From assembly GCF_013376175.1 (NCBI RefSeq), contig NZ_JABXXR010000018.1, positions 1-39,280 of the forward strand: a DNA stretch of 39,280 bases. The letters are read 5' to 3'. Position numbers and translations under genes: made by a program. Every line of letters begins with the position of its first letter. Positions within the stretch are counted from its first letter, which is position 1. This DNA is from Ameyamaea chiangmaiensis (lineage in GTDB: Bacteria > Pseudomonadota > Alphaproteobacteria > Acetobacterales > Acetobacteraceae). Of this stretch, positions 23,294 through 31,342 are shown piece after piece. The notes under the pieces are model-generated. The model saw only the letters and a program-made list of their open reading frames with translations. It was not told the DNA's origin and made no database searches.

Positions 23294-25711
23294 CTAGAAC
23301 TCCATCTTGACCGTTCCAAAGAACTGGCGCGGCGCTCCCACCAGAAAGGACTGATAGTCGCCGCTCATTGGTAGGCCGTTTTCGCCCATCGTGGCGATGT
23401 ATTTCGTGTTGGTCAGGTTATAGATGTTGAATTCCAGGGTCAGGTTATGAAGAAACGCAAGGTGACGGTTATATTTCGCCATCTGGCCGGCTTGCCAGCG
23501 GGCGCCGAATGTCTCGATCCAGTAGGCGGGGACTTTCGTGTCACCGGTGTAGCTGAAGTTGCGCTTGCCCATATACTGGGTGTCAAGGTGGGCATCGAAT
23601 TCATGCCAGCGATATGACAGGCTGGCCTTATACATGAAGCGGGGATAGGACACGATCTGCTGGCTGCGCAGATGGTAGGTCGTGCCCGCTTCGGTCAGGT
23701 TGTCGTCATAGGTGGCATGGTTGTAGCTGACACTGTTGTAGAGCGCGAGGCCCTCGATGGGCATCAATGTCAGGCCGGCGTCGACACCATTCATGGTCAC
23801 GCCACCGACGTTGGCGACCGTTGAGATCGGGTTGACGATCGAGCCCGATGTAACCTGCTGCAGCCGGTTTTTGAAGTTGGTGTGGTAGCCGTACAGTGAC
23901 GCCAGCATATAGCGCTGCGTGAAACGATAACCGACGCCGTAGTTCCAGTCCGTTTCGGGTTGCAGTGTGTGCCTGATCTGATTGAAGACCGTCTGGGAGA
24001 CCGAGAACGGCGATGCGCCCTGATTCCATCCCGCCGTCGGGTAGGACTTCACATTTTCCGCAAGATCAAAGTAAAGTTCGTGATGCTTCAGGAAGTGCCA
24101 GTCACCGCTGACGTGTGGCAGGAAGGCGCGCGCGGTTGTCATGGAGCCGGAGGTTAGGGCCGCGGTGCCGGTGTAGGATTCCAGATTGGCCGTTTCCGTG
24201 GCGCGGACGGTCTGCAGAAGAGACTTGAAACCGAAATGCAGCGCGACGTTGGGAAGGACATTATATGTGTCCTGCACGAAGGCCGTGAAGCTGTTGGAGT
24301 TGAAGCTCTGCCGCCACAGTGTGGCAAAGGGGGCCGCGAGCGAACCCATGGGATTGACTGGCGTGCCTTCCCCCAGCAGCGGCTGTTCGAAGGCATAGCG
24401 CCCGATGTCGGTGTTATAGTTTTCGTACCAGACGCCCGCGCTCAGATGATTGTGCGCGATCGTGTATTCCAGCGCACTGGTGAAACCAAATCTCTGCGTA
24501 TGGGTGATTGTCATCTGTTCCATCAGAGGCGCTCCGTTGGGGGATGCGACGTACGGATTGGACCAGATGCCGCGGCTGTATTGTCCATGCCCATATACGA
24601 CGCTCTTCCAGCGTAGCTTGTCGGTCAGGGCCAGGTCGGCATTGACACCGCCGAGATAGTCCTGCTCGAGAGTTCCGCCGTCGTAATAGGAGGCGTCCCA
24701 CGGATCCGACATCTTGGAATAGCCTGCGGGGAGCGAGCCTCCCGGTAGTCCGTTCAGGGAGAGGGCGGAGCGATAGGCTTTCGCGTAACCGTTCCGTGTA
24801 CCGACGAAATTATCGATATTGTAACCGCCGTTTTTGAGAATATCGAACGACATATCCTGATAGTTATAAACCTCGAGATCTGCCCAGTCGAAGAAAGCCG
24901 AGATGCGACTGTCATGCCCGATCGGTTGTAGAAGCTTGATGTTTACCTGCTGGGCAAACTGATCCGCGCCGCCTTTCCATTTGTGGGCATCATTGCGGGC
25001 GTAGGACGCGTAAAAACGGGTGCCACTCTTGTTGAGAATGCCACTGTCGAAACGGGCATACGTATGCATCGTGGTGTTGCTGCCGAAAGTCTGCGCAATC
25101 GTAGCACCCATCTTCTTCTTCGGGTCTGATGAAACATACTCAACGGAACCGCCAAGATTACTTGTGCTGGCAATAGATTCCGCGCCGGCACCGTTGGACA
25201 CGTTGAGGCGCCCAACATTCTCCGAGGAAATCGCGAGGGCGGAGTTAAGCCCATTGTAGGAGTGGAATTCCTGATCGCCCAACGGTATCCCGTCGAGTGT
25301 CATGCCAATCTGGTTCTGCAAAAAGCCATGCATGTAGAACTGGTTTGACCAGGTGTCGTAACCCTGCGGGTCATCAGACTGGAACATGGCCCCTGGCATC
25401 TGCGCCAGTACCTTGAGCGGGTTCGTGCCAGGAACGGCCCGCGCCATCATTTCCGACGTGATCACCTGCTGGGCACCGTGTTCGAGACGATGCCCGACGA
25501 CGCCCAGTTCCTCGGCGCGCGGGGTGGTGGCGCGGACGCTTGGGGGGGGCGTCCCGATGGTCGAAGGGACTTTGCGTATTCCTGGTGTGCGTGCGGTTGT
25601 CGCCCTGGTGTGCGTAGGCGGCTTGACCGCCGTGGCAGCCATCGCCGAATGGCAGCCGGTCACAAGGATCGTCGTCACCAGAAAGCGCTGAAGTGCGGAA
25701 ACGTCGCGCAT
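23294..25711 (-). CDS. TonB-dependent outer-membrane receptor
   Basis: An 805-residue receptor with a signal peptide (residues 1-26, ending SAMA), a plug domain (about 70-190: VITSEMMARAVPGTNPLKVLAQMPGAMF, FYMHGFLQNQIGMTLDGIPLG, GAESIASTSNLGGSVEYVS) and a 22-strand barrel ending in the aromatic residue of GTVKMEF. An AGGAG lies nine bases before the ATG. A Pro/Thr/Arg-rich segment (about 30-60) precedes the plug where a TonB box or signalling domain would be. No FecA-type signalling domain is evident. The linked exported hydrolases, carnitine genes and betaine genes suggest an organic ligand larger than free carnitine, since free carnitine could pass porins, rather than a siderophore. No iron-uptake gene is nearby. 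Confidence 0.85.
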   Translation of the reverse strand: MRDVSALQRFLVTTILVTGCHSAMAATAVKPPTHTRATTARTPGIRKVPSTIGTPPPSVRATTPRAEELGVVGHRLEHGAQQVITSEMMARAVPGTNPLKVLAQMPGAMFQSDDPQGYDTWSNQFYMHGFLQNQIGMTLDGIPLGDQEFHSYNGLNSALAISSENVGRLNVSNGAGAESIASTSNLGGSVEYVSSDPKKKMGATIAQTFGSNTTMHTYARFDSGILNKSGTRFYASYARNDAHKWKGGADQFAQQVNIKLLQPIGHDSRISAFFDWADLEVYNYQDMSFDILKNGGYNIDNFVGTRNGYAKAYRSALSLNGLPGGSLPAGYSKMSDPWDASYYDGGTLEQDYLGGVNADLALTDKLRWKSVVYGHGQYSRGIWSNPYVASPNGAPLMEQMTITHTQRFGFTSALEYTIAHNHLSAGVWYENYNTDIGRYAFEQPLLGEGTPVNPMGSLAAPFATLWRQSFNSNSFTAFVQDTYNVLPNVALHFGFKSLLQTVRATETANLESYTGTAALTSGSMTTARAFLPHVSGDWHFLKHHELYFDLAENVKSYPTAGWNQGASPFSVSQTVFNQIRHTLQPETDWNYGVGYRFTQRYMLASLYGYHTNFKNRLQQVTSGSIVNPISTVANVGGVTMNGVDAGLTLMPIEGLALYNSVSYNHATYDDNLTEAGTTYHLRSQQIVSYPRFMYKASLSYRWHEFDAHLDTQYMGKRNFSYTGDTKVPAYWIETFGARWQAGQMAKYNRHLAFLHNLTLEFNIYNLTNTKYIATMGENGLPMSGDYQSFLVGAPRQFFGTVKMEF

Positions 25712-26007
25712 CGTAAAGTAGCTCCTGAAGAACCGGGGACGGCAAGCGCGCCTCGTGACCCGAGCACCCGTATGGTCATGACGCGGCCTCGCAACGTGGC
25801 CGTCATGCTTGCACGCGTGACTGTTGTTGTGTCGAAACGATATGTATTAGGTATGTCCGTGCCAACACGTGATATAAGGATTGCGACATCCCTCATGACA
25901 GAAACGACGTGGGGCGGGTTGTTGTTCTGTAGTTCGATAGGAAACCTTATGACGTAATAGGTTTCGATTAAAAATGTGGCGATCACGCGCCTGAGAACGA
26001 GCTGACA
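25712..26007. promoter_or_regulatory. Intergenic leader before the TonB-receptor operon with two hairpins
   Basis: This 296-bp gap separates the carnitine dehydrogenase gene from the receptor gene. It holds a perfect 7-bp dyad, GAAACCT (25940-25946) with AGGTTTC (25958-25964), near the end of the upstream gene. It also holds a longer stem closer to the receptor: CATGAC (25777-25782) with GTCATG (25802-25807), and GGCC (25785-25788) with GGCC (25798-25801), with a two-base bulge. On the minus strand TTGGCA and TATCGT spaced 17 bp lie between them (about 25832-25860), a possible sigma-70 promoter. The receptor operon therefore probably has its own promoter and a structured 5' leader. I see no gene in it. 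Confidence 0.4.
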
Positions 26008-27507
26008 TCACTGCCGCGCCTTCTGTCCGACGTGTCGGCCAGCGCCTTCCGGTGTTGCTATGACGGCGTGTCGTTGCGCGAGTGGAGCAAGGCGCGCCAA
26101 GACCTCGTCCGCGGCCGGGCATGTACGGCCGCTGACCATATCGACGTGCAGTAACATCTGTTCCGCCGTTGCTATGACGCACTGCGTTGCAAGATCATAG
26201 ATATGCGTAAAGAAGTGCAAACGCTTTGAATCATACGAGAGGATCTGAAGGGTCGTATACAGGCTCTGCCCGAGTTTCGCCTCCCCCAGATGCCGGAGAT
26301 GTGTTTCGACGGTATAGTAACTGTGGCCCTGCTCGATATAGGCCATATCGACGCCGATAAGTCGCAGAAGGGCATCCGTTGTGTCACCGAACACCTGAAG
26401 GTAGCGATGCTCGGTCATATGACCATTATAATCGACCCATGCCGCGTTGACGCGTGTATCGATCAGCCGCAATGGCGTCGCTGCCTCGAGATCGATAGTG
26501 GGTGGGGTGGCCCGTGACCAGAGTTTCTGTTCAAAATCTGTCAGGAGTTTGCCCGCGCCCCATCCGGCACCGGCATCTCCAGCCTGAAGCGCGTGTAGAA
26601 TCCCCACGAGATTCTCATCGCGAATGCGCTCCAGATCCCGGATCGAGCGCCCCGCGGCCTGTGAATCTGACTGTACACCGATCCTTTCGATCAGCGCCTC
26701 GTCAAGATCGACGACATCGGTCAGCTTTGTCCAGGGCAATGACAGGCAGGGGCCAAACTGACCAAGGAAATGTCGCATCCCCGCTTCGCCCCCCGCGATG
26801 CGGTAGGTCTCGAACAAACCCATCTGCGCCCAGCGTAGACCGAAGGAATACCGGATGACGTCATCAAGTGTTTCTGTGTCGCAAATCCCGTCCTTGATCA
26901 ACCACAGGGCTTCACGCCAGAGGGCTTCCAGAAGGCGATCGCCGACAAAGGCCTCGATTTCCTTGTCGATCACCACACCTTTCATCCCGATTGATTCGAG
27001 TATCGCTTTCGCGTTCACGAGTGTCTCGGGCGCCGTCGATCTGCCGCCGACCAATTCGACCAACGGCAGCAAATACACAGGATTATACGGGTGCGCCACA
27101 AACAGTCGTTCGGGACGGGTGAGACCAGTTTGCAGGTCGCTGGGCAGAAGGCCGGAGGTCGAGGAACCGATCAGGGCCTCGGGTCGTGCGGCGGCGTCGA
27201 TGTCGGCGAGCACACGTTTTTTCAGGTCGAGGCGTTCGGGAACGCTTTCCTGGATCCAGTCGGCATCCGCCACGGCGTCCTGGAGCGTTGTGCAGAACGT
27301 CAGCGTGCCCCGGGGGGGCAGCGGTGCCATTGTCAGGAGGCCGTAGGCGCGGTCGGCATTGGAGAGCACTTCGCCCACGATGCGCTTGGCTTCAGGGTGC
27401 GGGTCGTAGACCCGTACGTTCAGGCCGGAAAGAAGGAAGCGCGCGATCCAGCCGCCACCAATCACACCGCCGCCGACGCAGGCAACGCTCGAAACTCCTT
27501 TGAGCAT
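26008..27507 (-). CDS. Bifunctional L-carnitine dehydrogenase / betainyl-CoA thioesterase
   Basis: A 499-residue fusion. Residues 1-320 form a 3-hydroxyacyl-CoA-dehydrogenase fold: CVGGGVIGGGW (10-20), GSSTSGLLPSDL with Ser117, and VAHPYNPVYLLPLVELVGG with His139 and Glu151. This oxidises L-carnitine to 3-dehydrocarnitine with NAD+. Residues about 345-480 form a hotdog thioesterase: RVNAAWVDYNGHMTEHRYLQVFGD, the 4-hydroxybenzoyl-CoA thioesterase motif with the DYNGHM block at 359-364. It should hydrolyse betainyl-CoA to glycine betaine. Fused CdhA-CdhB proteins of this length are known in rhizobia and other Alphaproteobacteria. It follows the BKACE gene by 12 bp, so the three steps that turn carnitine into glycine betaine are encoded by two adjacent genes. 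Confidence 0.9.
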   Translation of the reverse strand: MLKGVSSVACVGGGVIGGGWIARFLLSGLNVRVYDPHPEAKRIVGEVLSNADRAYGLLTMAPLPPRGTLTFCTTLQDAVADADWIQESVPERLDLKKRVLADIDAAARPEALIGSSTSGLLPSDLQTGLTRPERLFVAHPYNPVYLLPLVELVGGRSTAPETLVNAKAILESIGMKGVVIDKEIEAFVGDRLLEALWREALWLIKDGICDTETLDDVIRYSFGLRWAQMGLFETYRIAGGEAGMRHFLGQFGPCLSLPWTKLTDVVDLDEALIERIGVQSDSQAAGRSIRDLERIRDENLVGILHALQAGDAGAGWGAGKLLTDFEQKLWSRATPPTIDLEAATPLRLIDTRVNAAWVDYNGHMTEHRYLQVFGDTTDALLRLIGVDMAYIEQGHSYYTVETHLRHLGEAKLGQSLYTTLQILSYDSKRLHFFTHIYDLATQCVIATAEQMLLHVDMVSGRTCPAADEVLARLAPLAQRHAVIATPEGAGRHVGQKARQ

Positions 27508-27519
27508 GGAAAGAGGCTT

Positions 27520-28422
27520 TCAGCGTTTGATGAGTTTCAGTTTTTCGCGAACTTCGGCAGGGGACAGAAGGCGTGCGCCCATCGCGGTAACGACGGTCGC
27601 TGCCTTTTCAACCAGCTGTGCATTCGTTGCGAGCTGCCCTCGCGCGATGTAGAGGTTATCCTCGAGGCCGACACGCACGTTGCCCCCGGCCAGGGCCGCG
27701 GCTGCGGGATAGGCCATAGCATTGCGGCCGATCGAGAATGCGGAAAATGTCCAGTTCGAGGGCACGTTATTGACCATGGCCATGAATGTGTTGAGGTCGT
27801 CGGGTGCGCCCCATGGAACGCCCATGCAGAGCTGCACCATAACCGGATCTTCGATCAATCCTTCTGCGACGAGCTGCTTTGCAAACCACAGATGTCCTGT
27901 GTCGAAGGCCTCGATCTCCGGCCTAACACCCAGTGCCGTCATTTTCCGCGCCATGGCGCGGAGCATCGATGGGGTGTTGGTCATCACATAGTCGCCGAGC
28001 GAGAAATTCATCGTGCCGCAATCCAGCGTACAGATCTCGGGCAGGCATGCCGCAATGGGCTCGACACGCTCGGTGGCTCCCGCCATGTCGGTGCAGTCCG
28101 GATTGAATGGCACGGGAGCTTCCACGTCGCCGAAGACGAGGTCTCCACCCATTCCGGCGGTCAAATTGAGGACAACGTCCACGTCCGCGCTGCGGATACG
28201 ATCGGTCAGTTCACGGTAAAGATCTGTGCGTCGAGATGGCGCGCCCGTCTCCGGATTGCGGACGTGGCAGTGCACGACGGCTGCACCGGCTTTCGCGGCA
28301 TCGATCGCTGACGCGGCGATCTGGGCTGGCGTGATCGGAACATGAGGGGACTTGCCGGTTGTGTCGCCCGACCCCGTGACGGCGCAGGTGATGAAAACAT
28401 CGCGGTTCATGGCCAATGGCAT
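27520..28422 (-). CDS. Beta-keto acid cleavage enzyme (BKACE), dehydrocarnitine:acetyl-CoA type
   Basis: About 300 residues, starting MPLAMNRDVFITCAVTGSG with a GGAG eight bases upstream (28422). The frame continues further upstream but overlaps the divergent regulator. BKACE/Kce (DUF849) landmarks are the metal-binding His51 and His53 in AVVHCHVRNPETG, GGDLVF..E near 109-118, the TLDCGTMNF block near 150, and RVGLEDNLYIARG near 247-259 with the catalytic Arg and metal-binding Glu. The N-terminal ITCAVTGSGDTTGKSP motif is the variant I associate with the dehydrocarnitine subgroup. It condenses 3-dehydrocarnitine with acetyl-CoA to give acetoacetate and betainyl-CoA, which the thioesterase next door hydrolyses. 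It is divergent from a CdhR-like regulator. Confidence 0.85.
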   Translation of the reverse strand: MPLAMNRDVFITCAVTGSGDTTGKSPHVPITPAQIAASAIDAAKAGAAVVHCHVRNPETGAPSRRTDLYRELTDRIRSADVDVVLNLTAGMGGDLVFGDVEAPVPFNPDCTDMAGATERVEPIAACLPEICTLDCGTMNFSLGDYVMTNTPSMLRAMARKMTALGVRPEIEAFDTGHLWFAKQLVAEGLIEDPVMVQLCMGVPWGAPDDLNTFMAMVNNVPSNWTFSAFSIGRNAMAYPAAAALAGGNVRVGLEDNLYIARGQLATNAQLVEKAATVVTAMGARLLSPAEVREKLKLIKR

Positions 28423-28460
28423 CGTCGAGGCTCCAAGCGGTTCGCGAGGACGAGATTGAC

Positions 28461-28485
28461 GATAATCGCTGGTCGAGCGATTATC
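28461..28485. promoter_or_regulatory. Perfect 10-bp inverted repeat between the carnitine operon and its regulator
   Basis: GATAATCGCT (28461-28470) and AGCGATTATC (28476-28485) pair fully around the spacer GGTCG. The dyad is 38 bp from the start of the carnitine operon and 34 bp from the regulator start, the ideal place for a shared operator. The CdhR-like protein is its likely partner. Confidence 0.65.
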
Positions 28486-28519
28486 ATAAACGGATCGAAA
28501 CTTTGCACGATCGGCAAAA

Positions 28520-29509
28520 ATGCGACGATGTAGCAACGACCCCGCCCTGGAGATCGATGTGCTGGTCGTGCCCGGCACCACGCTGTTTCTTGTGGCGGCT
28601 GTGATCGAGCCTCTGCGTGCGGCTAATCGCATTGCAGGGCGGCCGCTCTATCGCTGGCGGCTGTTCTCGCCGTCTGGAGATTCCGTGGAAAACGGCAGTC
28701 GTGTTCCCGTGGCTGTGGATGGAGCGTTCGATCCCGGACAATGTGCTAACCCACTCTATGTATTGGCGAGCTATGATTGGGAAGCCAATGCAGGTCCGAC
28801 GCTGCCCGCGTCTCTTTCGCGCGCTGCACGGTACCGGCCTGTCATCGCGGGCATCGAATCCGGTGTGTGGCTGCTGGCGGCTGCGGGGCTGCTCAACGAG
28901 CACACAGCCCCCGTGCATTGGGAGGATCGAGAGACTTTTGCTCTGCGCTTCCCGCGTGTGACCGTCAGTGCGGAACGGTATGTGATTGACGACAAGCGCC
29001 ATATGGCCGGAGGCCTGTTTCCGACGCTCGAACTGATGCTCGAGCTGATCCGCCGGCAGCACGGTCACACGCTCGCGCTCGAGGTTTCACGTTTGTTTCT
29101 TTATCAGGACAGTGCGCCGACGAGCGGCGATACGGTGCTTGCTGCAGGTATCGATCGACGGGTCACGCTTGCGGTGCATATGATGCAGGAGAGCATTGAT
29201 ACGCCGTTAAAGATGGAGACTCTTGCGCGCGCCGCGGGTATCGGTGCCCGACACTTGCGGGCATTGTTTGTGCGGGGATTGGGCGTAACACCGCAACAGC
29301 ATTATCTGGCGCTGCGCCTGAATGCGGCCCGACGGCACGTCATCGAGACGCGGGCCAGCATGGTCGATATCGCCACCGCAGCCGGTTTTGGTTCCTTGCC
29401 CGCATTTTCACGTGCTTATCGCACATATTATGGTGAGAGTCCGTCCGGGACACGCGGGCGGCTGGCCAAGACCCTTGGGTCGCGCGACGCCTGTATCGTG
29501 GGAGTGTGA
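28520..29509 (+). CDS. CdhR-like AraC-family regulator of carnitine catabolism
   Basis: A 329-residue GlxA-type regulator. The N-terminal DJ-1-like domain (about 12-180) starts IDVLVVPGTTLFLVAAVIEPLRAANR and contains GIESGVWLLAAAGLL, with Glu-Ser where DJ-1 proteins have Cys. The C-terminal AraC domain (about 225-320) reads METLARAAGIGARHLRALFVRGLG and SMVDIATAAGFGSLPAFSRAYRTYYG. It is divergent from the BKACE and carnitine dehydrogenase genes across a 97-bp region with a perfect dyad. That matches CdhR of Pseudomonas, which activates carnitine dehydrogenase genes. It is clearly distinct from the two other GlxA-type regulators in this window, so each sub-pathway seems to have its own sensor. 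Confidence 0.85.
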   Translation: MRRCSNDPALEIDVLVVPGTTLFLVAAVIEPLRAANRIAGRPLYRWRLFSPSGDSVENGSRVPVAVDGAFDPGQCANPLYVLASYDWEANAGPTLPASLSRAARYRPVIAGIESGVWLLAAAGLLNEHTAPVHWEDRETFALRFPRVTVSAERYVIDDKRHMAGGLFPTLELMLELIRRQHGHTLALEVSRLFLYQDSAPTSGDTVLAAGIDRRVTLAVHMMQESIDTPLKMETLARAAGIGARHLRALFVRGLGVTPQQHYLALRLNAARRHVIETRASMVDIATAAGFGSLPAFSRAYRTYYGESPSGTRGRLAKTLGSRDACIVGV

Positions 29510-29955
29510 GGATATGGCCGTAACCAGCCGTGGTTGACCGATGCCCCCGTTCGGCTTCTATTATGAAATCGCAATGAAAGTGGGGGAGGGTCGCGTGGCA
29601 GACGAGGCTTTACCGTCAACCCTTGCGCTGGCGGCCGCCCGACAGGCCTGTGTTCATGGGCCGCCGCCATGTCTGCGTGGAGGGACGTGTTCGAAGGCGG
29701 GAGGGACACGTCTCTCCATGAACAATCGCGTTGCGCCCGTCTGGGGCACGCGATTTCCGAAGAGGTCGGCGCGCTTTACATTGTCTGGCAGCAGGTTGAG
29801 CAGCACGGGCAGAGCTGCCTCGGACGCCTTGTTTCGTGGAAGGCCGGAGGGTTTTGCTCTTTCGCGGGCGATCAAACGTCAACACGCGGCCTTTGCGTCG
29901 TCGATACTCGCGGATATGGTGAACCGAGAATCTCGTTCCAAACCTGATTCCTGTT
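29510..29955. other. 446-bp gap with one coding-like minus-strand frame
   Basis: No recognised gene lies between the CdhR-like regulator and the POT transporter. The most coding-like frame is on the minus strand, 29875 to 29654, 73 residues (MIARERAKPSGLPRNKASEA, then LPVLLNLLPDNVKRADLFGN, then a Pro/Arg-rich tail). It has GC-rich third positions but no good ribosome-binding site and no family I know. Overlapping plus-strand frames read as arginine-rich shadows. A nested inverted repeat is present: GTTCATGG (29652-29659) with CCATGAAC (29716-29723), and ACGTGT (29685-29690) with ACACGT (29706-29711). The region may hold the decayed end of a gene plus the promoter of the downstream operon. Confidence 0.3.
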
Positions 29956-31341
29956 TTGGAGGACGGCGATGGAACACGCTTGTTGCGTGTCACGTCGAGC
30001 CTCTGCGCAGCGACGGTTATTGATCGGGTGTCAACGCTGGCGCGCACTCGGTTTCGAACTTATCCGCCGGGCCTGTTTGTGCTCTGCTTTGTCGAGCTGT
30101 GGGAGCGGTTCTCGTTCTACGGAATGCGCGCACTGCTGGTTGTGTACATGACGCATGTCGTTCTCGTGCAGCCCGTCGACGCCGTCGAAGGGCTTGGCGT
30201 TTTGTCCGGTTTTCTGGGGCTCGATCCGGTGACCGATAAAGGGGCATTGGTGTCCGAACTGTACGGTCTGTATTCGGGTTTGGTGTACTTCACCCCGCTG
30301 CTCGGAGGGTATCTGGCAGATCGCTTTTTCAGCCGGGATGCCGTGGTGATCGCCGGGGGCGCGTTGATCGTTCTGGGCCATCTGATGCTGACGACGTCGA
30401 CGTGGTTTCTGCTGGCGCTGGTACTGATTGTGCTGGGTACAGGGGGGCTGAAGGGCAACATAGCCGCCCGCGTCGTCGATCTGTATCCGGAGGACGACCC
30501 GCGTCTGTCGCGCGGTTTTTCATTATTCTATGTGGGTATCAACATAGGGGCGGCCCTTGCGCCATTTGTGTGCGCCGGGTTGGCCCTGCGTTATACTTGG
30601 GGGCTCGCGTTCGGGGCGACCTCGGTTGGCATGGTGCTGGCGTTGGCGACGTACTGCGCGGGGCGGCGCTGTTTGCCGCGGCAGACCGTCCCGCGCATGG
30701 CGGTCGCCGCGGGCGGCGGCCGTTCAGTGAACATATGGCTGCTGGCGGCGGCGTGCGCCCTTGTATGGGTGAGTTACGAACAGCAGGCCAATGGACTCAT
30801 GCGGTGGCTGTCGGGTCGTCCGGGCGGAATCGGACAGGCTTGGCTGCAGGCCATCCCTCCGTTAGTCGTCCTGCTCGGCACGCCTGTCTTGCTACGCGTC
30901 TGGCGTGTTCAGGCCCGGCAGGGGCGAGAGGTTTCGGCGGCTCGTAAGATCGTCTGGGGCGCGACGGTCATTCTTCTGGCTCAGGCAATCCTGTGGCTGT
31001 TCGCCTTCACGGGACCGGCGCCGCCGCCGGTCATCGGGATCGTCTTTTATCTGGCTCTGTGGGAGGCGGGGGATCTCCTGTTCAGTCCCGCCGCCATGGA
31101 TGTGTTTGCTACGGCCGCCGCGCCGGGACGCGCGGGGATGGGGATGGCGGTGTGGTACCTGACGATTTTTGTCGGCAACCTTGCCAGCGGTTGGATCGGG
31201 GTACTGTGGGGCCGCCTGCCGGTGTCATCGTACTGGCTGGTGATCGTGATGACCACGGTTGCCGGTGTGGCGGGTCTCTCGCTGGCGACGATGAAACGTG
31301 ATCGCGAAGCGTGTTATGACATCAAAACGGAATGGAAATGA
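29956..31341 (+). CDS. POT/PTR-family proton-dependent oligopeptide transporter
   Basis: A 461-residue, roughly 12- to 14-helix transporter. The N-terminal PTR signature is clear: LFVLCFVELWERFSFYGMRALLVVYM near 40-65, with the ExxER proton-coupling motif. GLYSGLVYFTPLLGGYLADRFFSRD near 102-126 and GTGGLKGNIAARVVDLYPEDDPRLSRGFSLFYVGINIGA near 156-195 follow. The frame opens with TTG at 29956; a GTG at 30028 would give a more usual N-terminus. The family imports di- and tripeptides and some peptide-like compounds. It is one base upstream of a cytosolic CocE-type hydrolase, which suggests import of an intact amide or ester for cleavage inside the cell. A carnitine- or betaine-linked dipeptide analogue is a possible cargo (inference). 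Confidence 0.85.
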   Translation: MEDGDGTRLLRVTSSLCAATVIDRVSTLARTRFRTYPPGLFVLCFVELWERFSFYGMRALLVVYMTHVVLVQPVDAVEGLGVLSGFLGLDPVTDKGALVSELYGLYSGLVYFTPLLGGYLADRFFSRDAVVIAGGALIVLGHLMLTTSTWFLLALVLIVLGTGGLKGNIAARVVDLYPEDDPRLSRGFSLFYVGINIGAALAPFVCAGLALRYTWGLAFGATSVGMVLALATYCAGRRCLPRQTVPRMAVAAGGGRSVNIWLLAAACALVWVSYEQQANGLMRWLSGRPGGIGQAWLQAIPPLVVLLGTPVLLRVWRVQARQGREVSAARKIVWGATVILLAQAILWLFAFTGPAPPPVIGIVFYLALWEAGDLLFSPAAMDVFATAAAPGRAGMGMAVWYLTIFVGNLASGWIGVLWGRLPVSSYWLVIVMTTVAGVAGLSLATMKRDREACYDIKTEWK

Positions 31342-31342
31342 C

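Noticed and set aside
23294-25711. TonB receptor as a siderophore receptor
   Set aside because: No Fur-box-like site or iron gene is evident nearby and the operon consists of hydrolases; the ligand is left open rather than called iron-related.
27091-28311. Plus-strand open frame of 406 codons
   Set aside because: It is antisense to the carnitine dehydrogenase and BKACE genes, which have full domain support.
29541-30023. Plus-strand open frame of 160 codons between the regulator and the POT gene
   Set aside because: Composition is arginine-rich without domain features and it runs into the POT start region; the minus-strand frame there is more coding-like.
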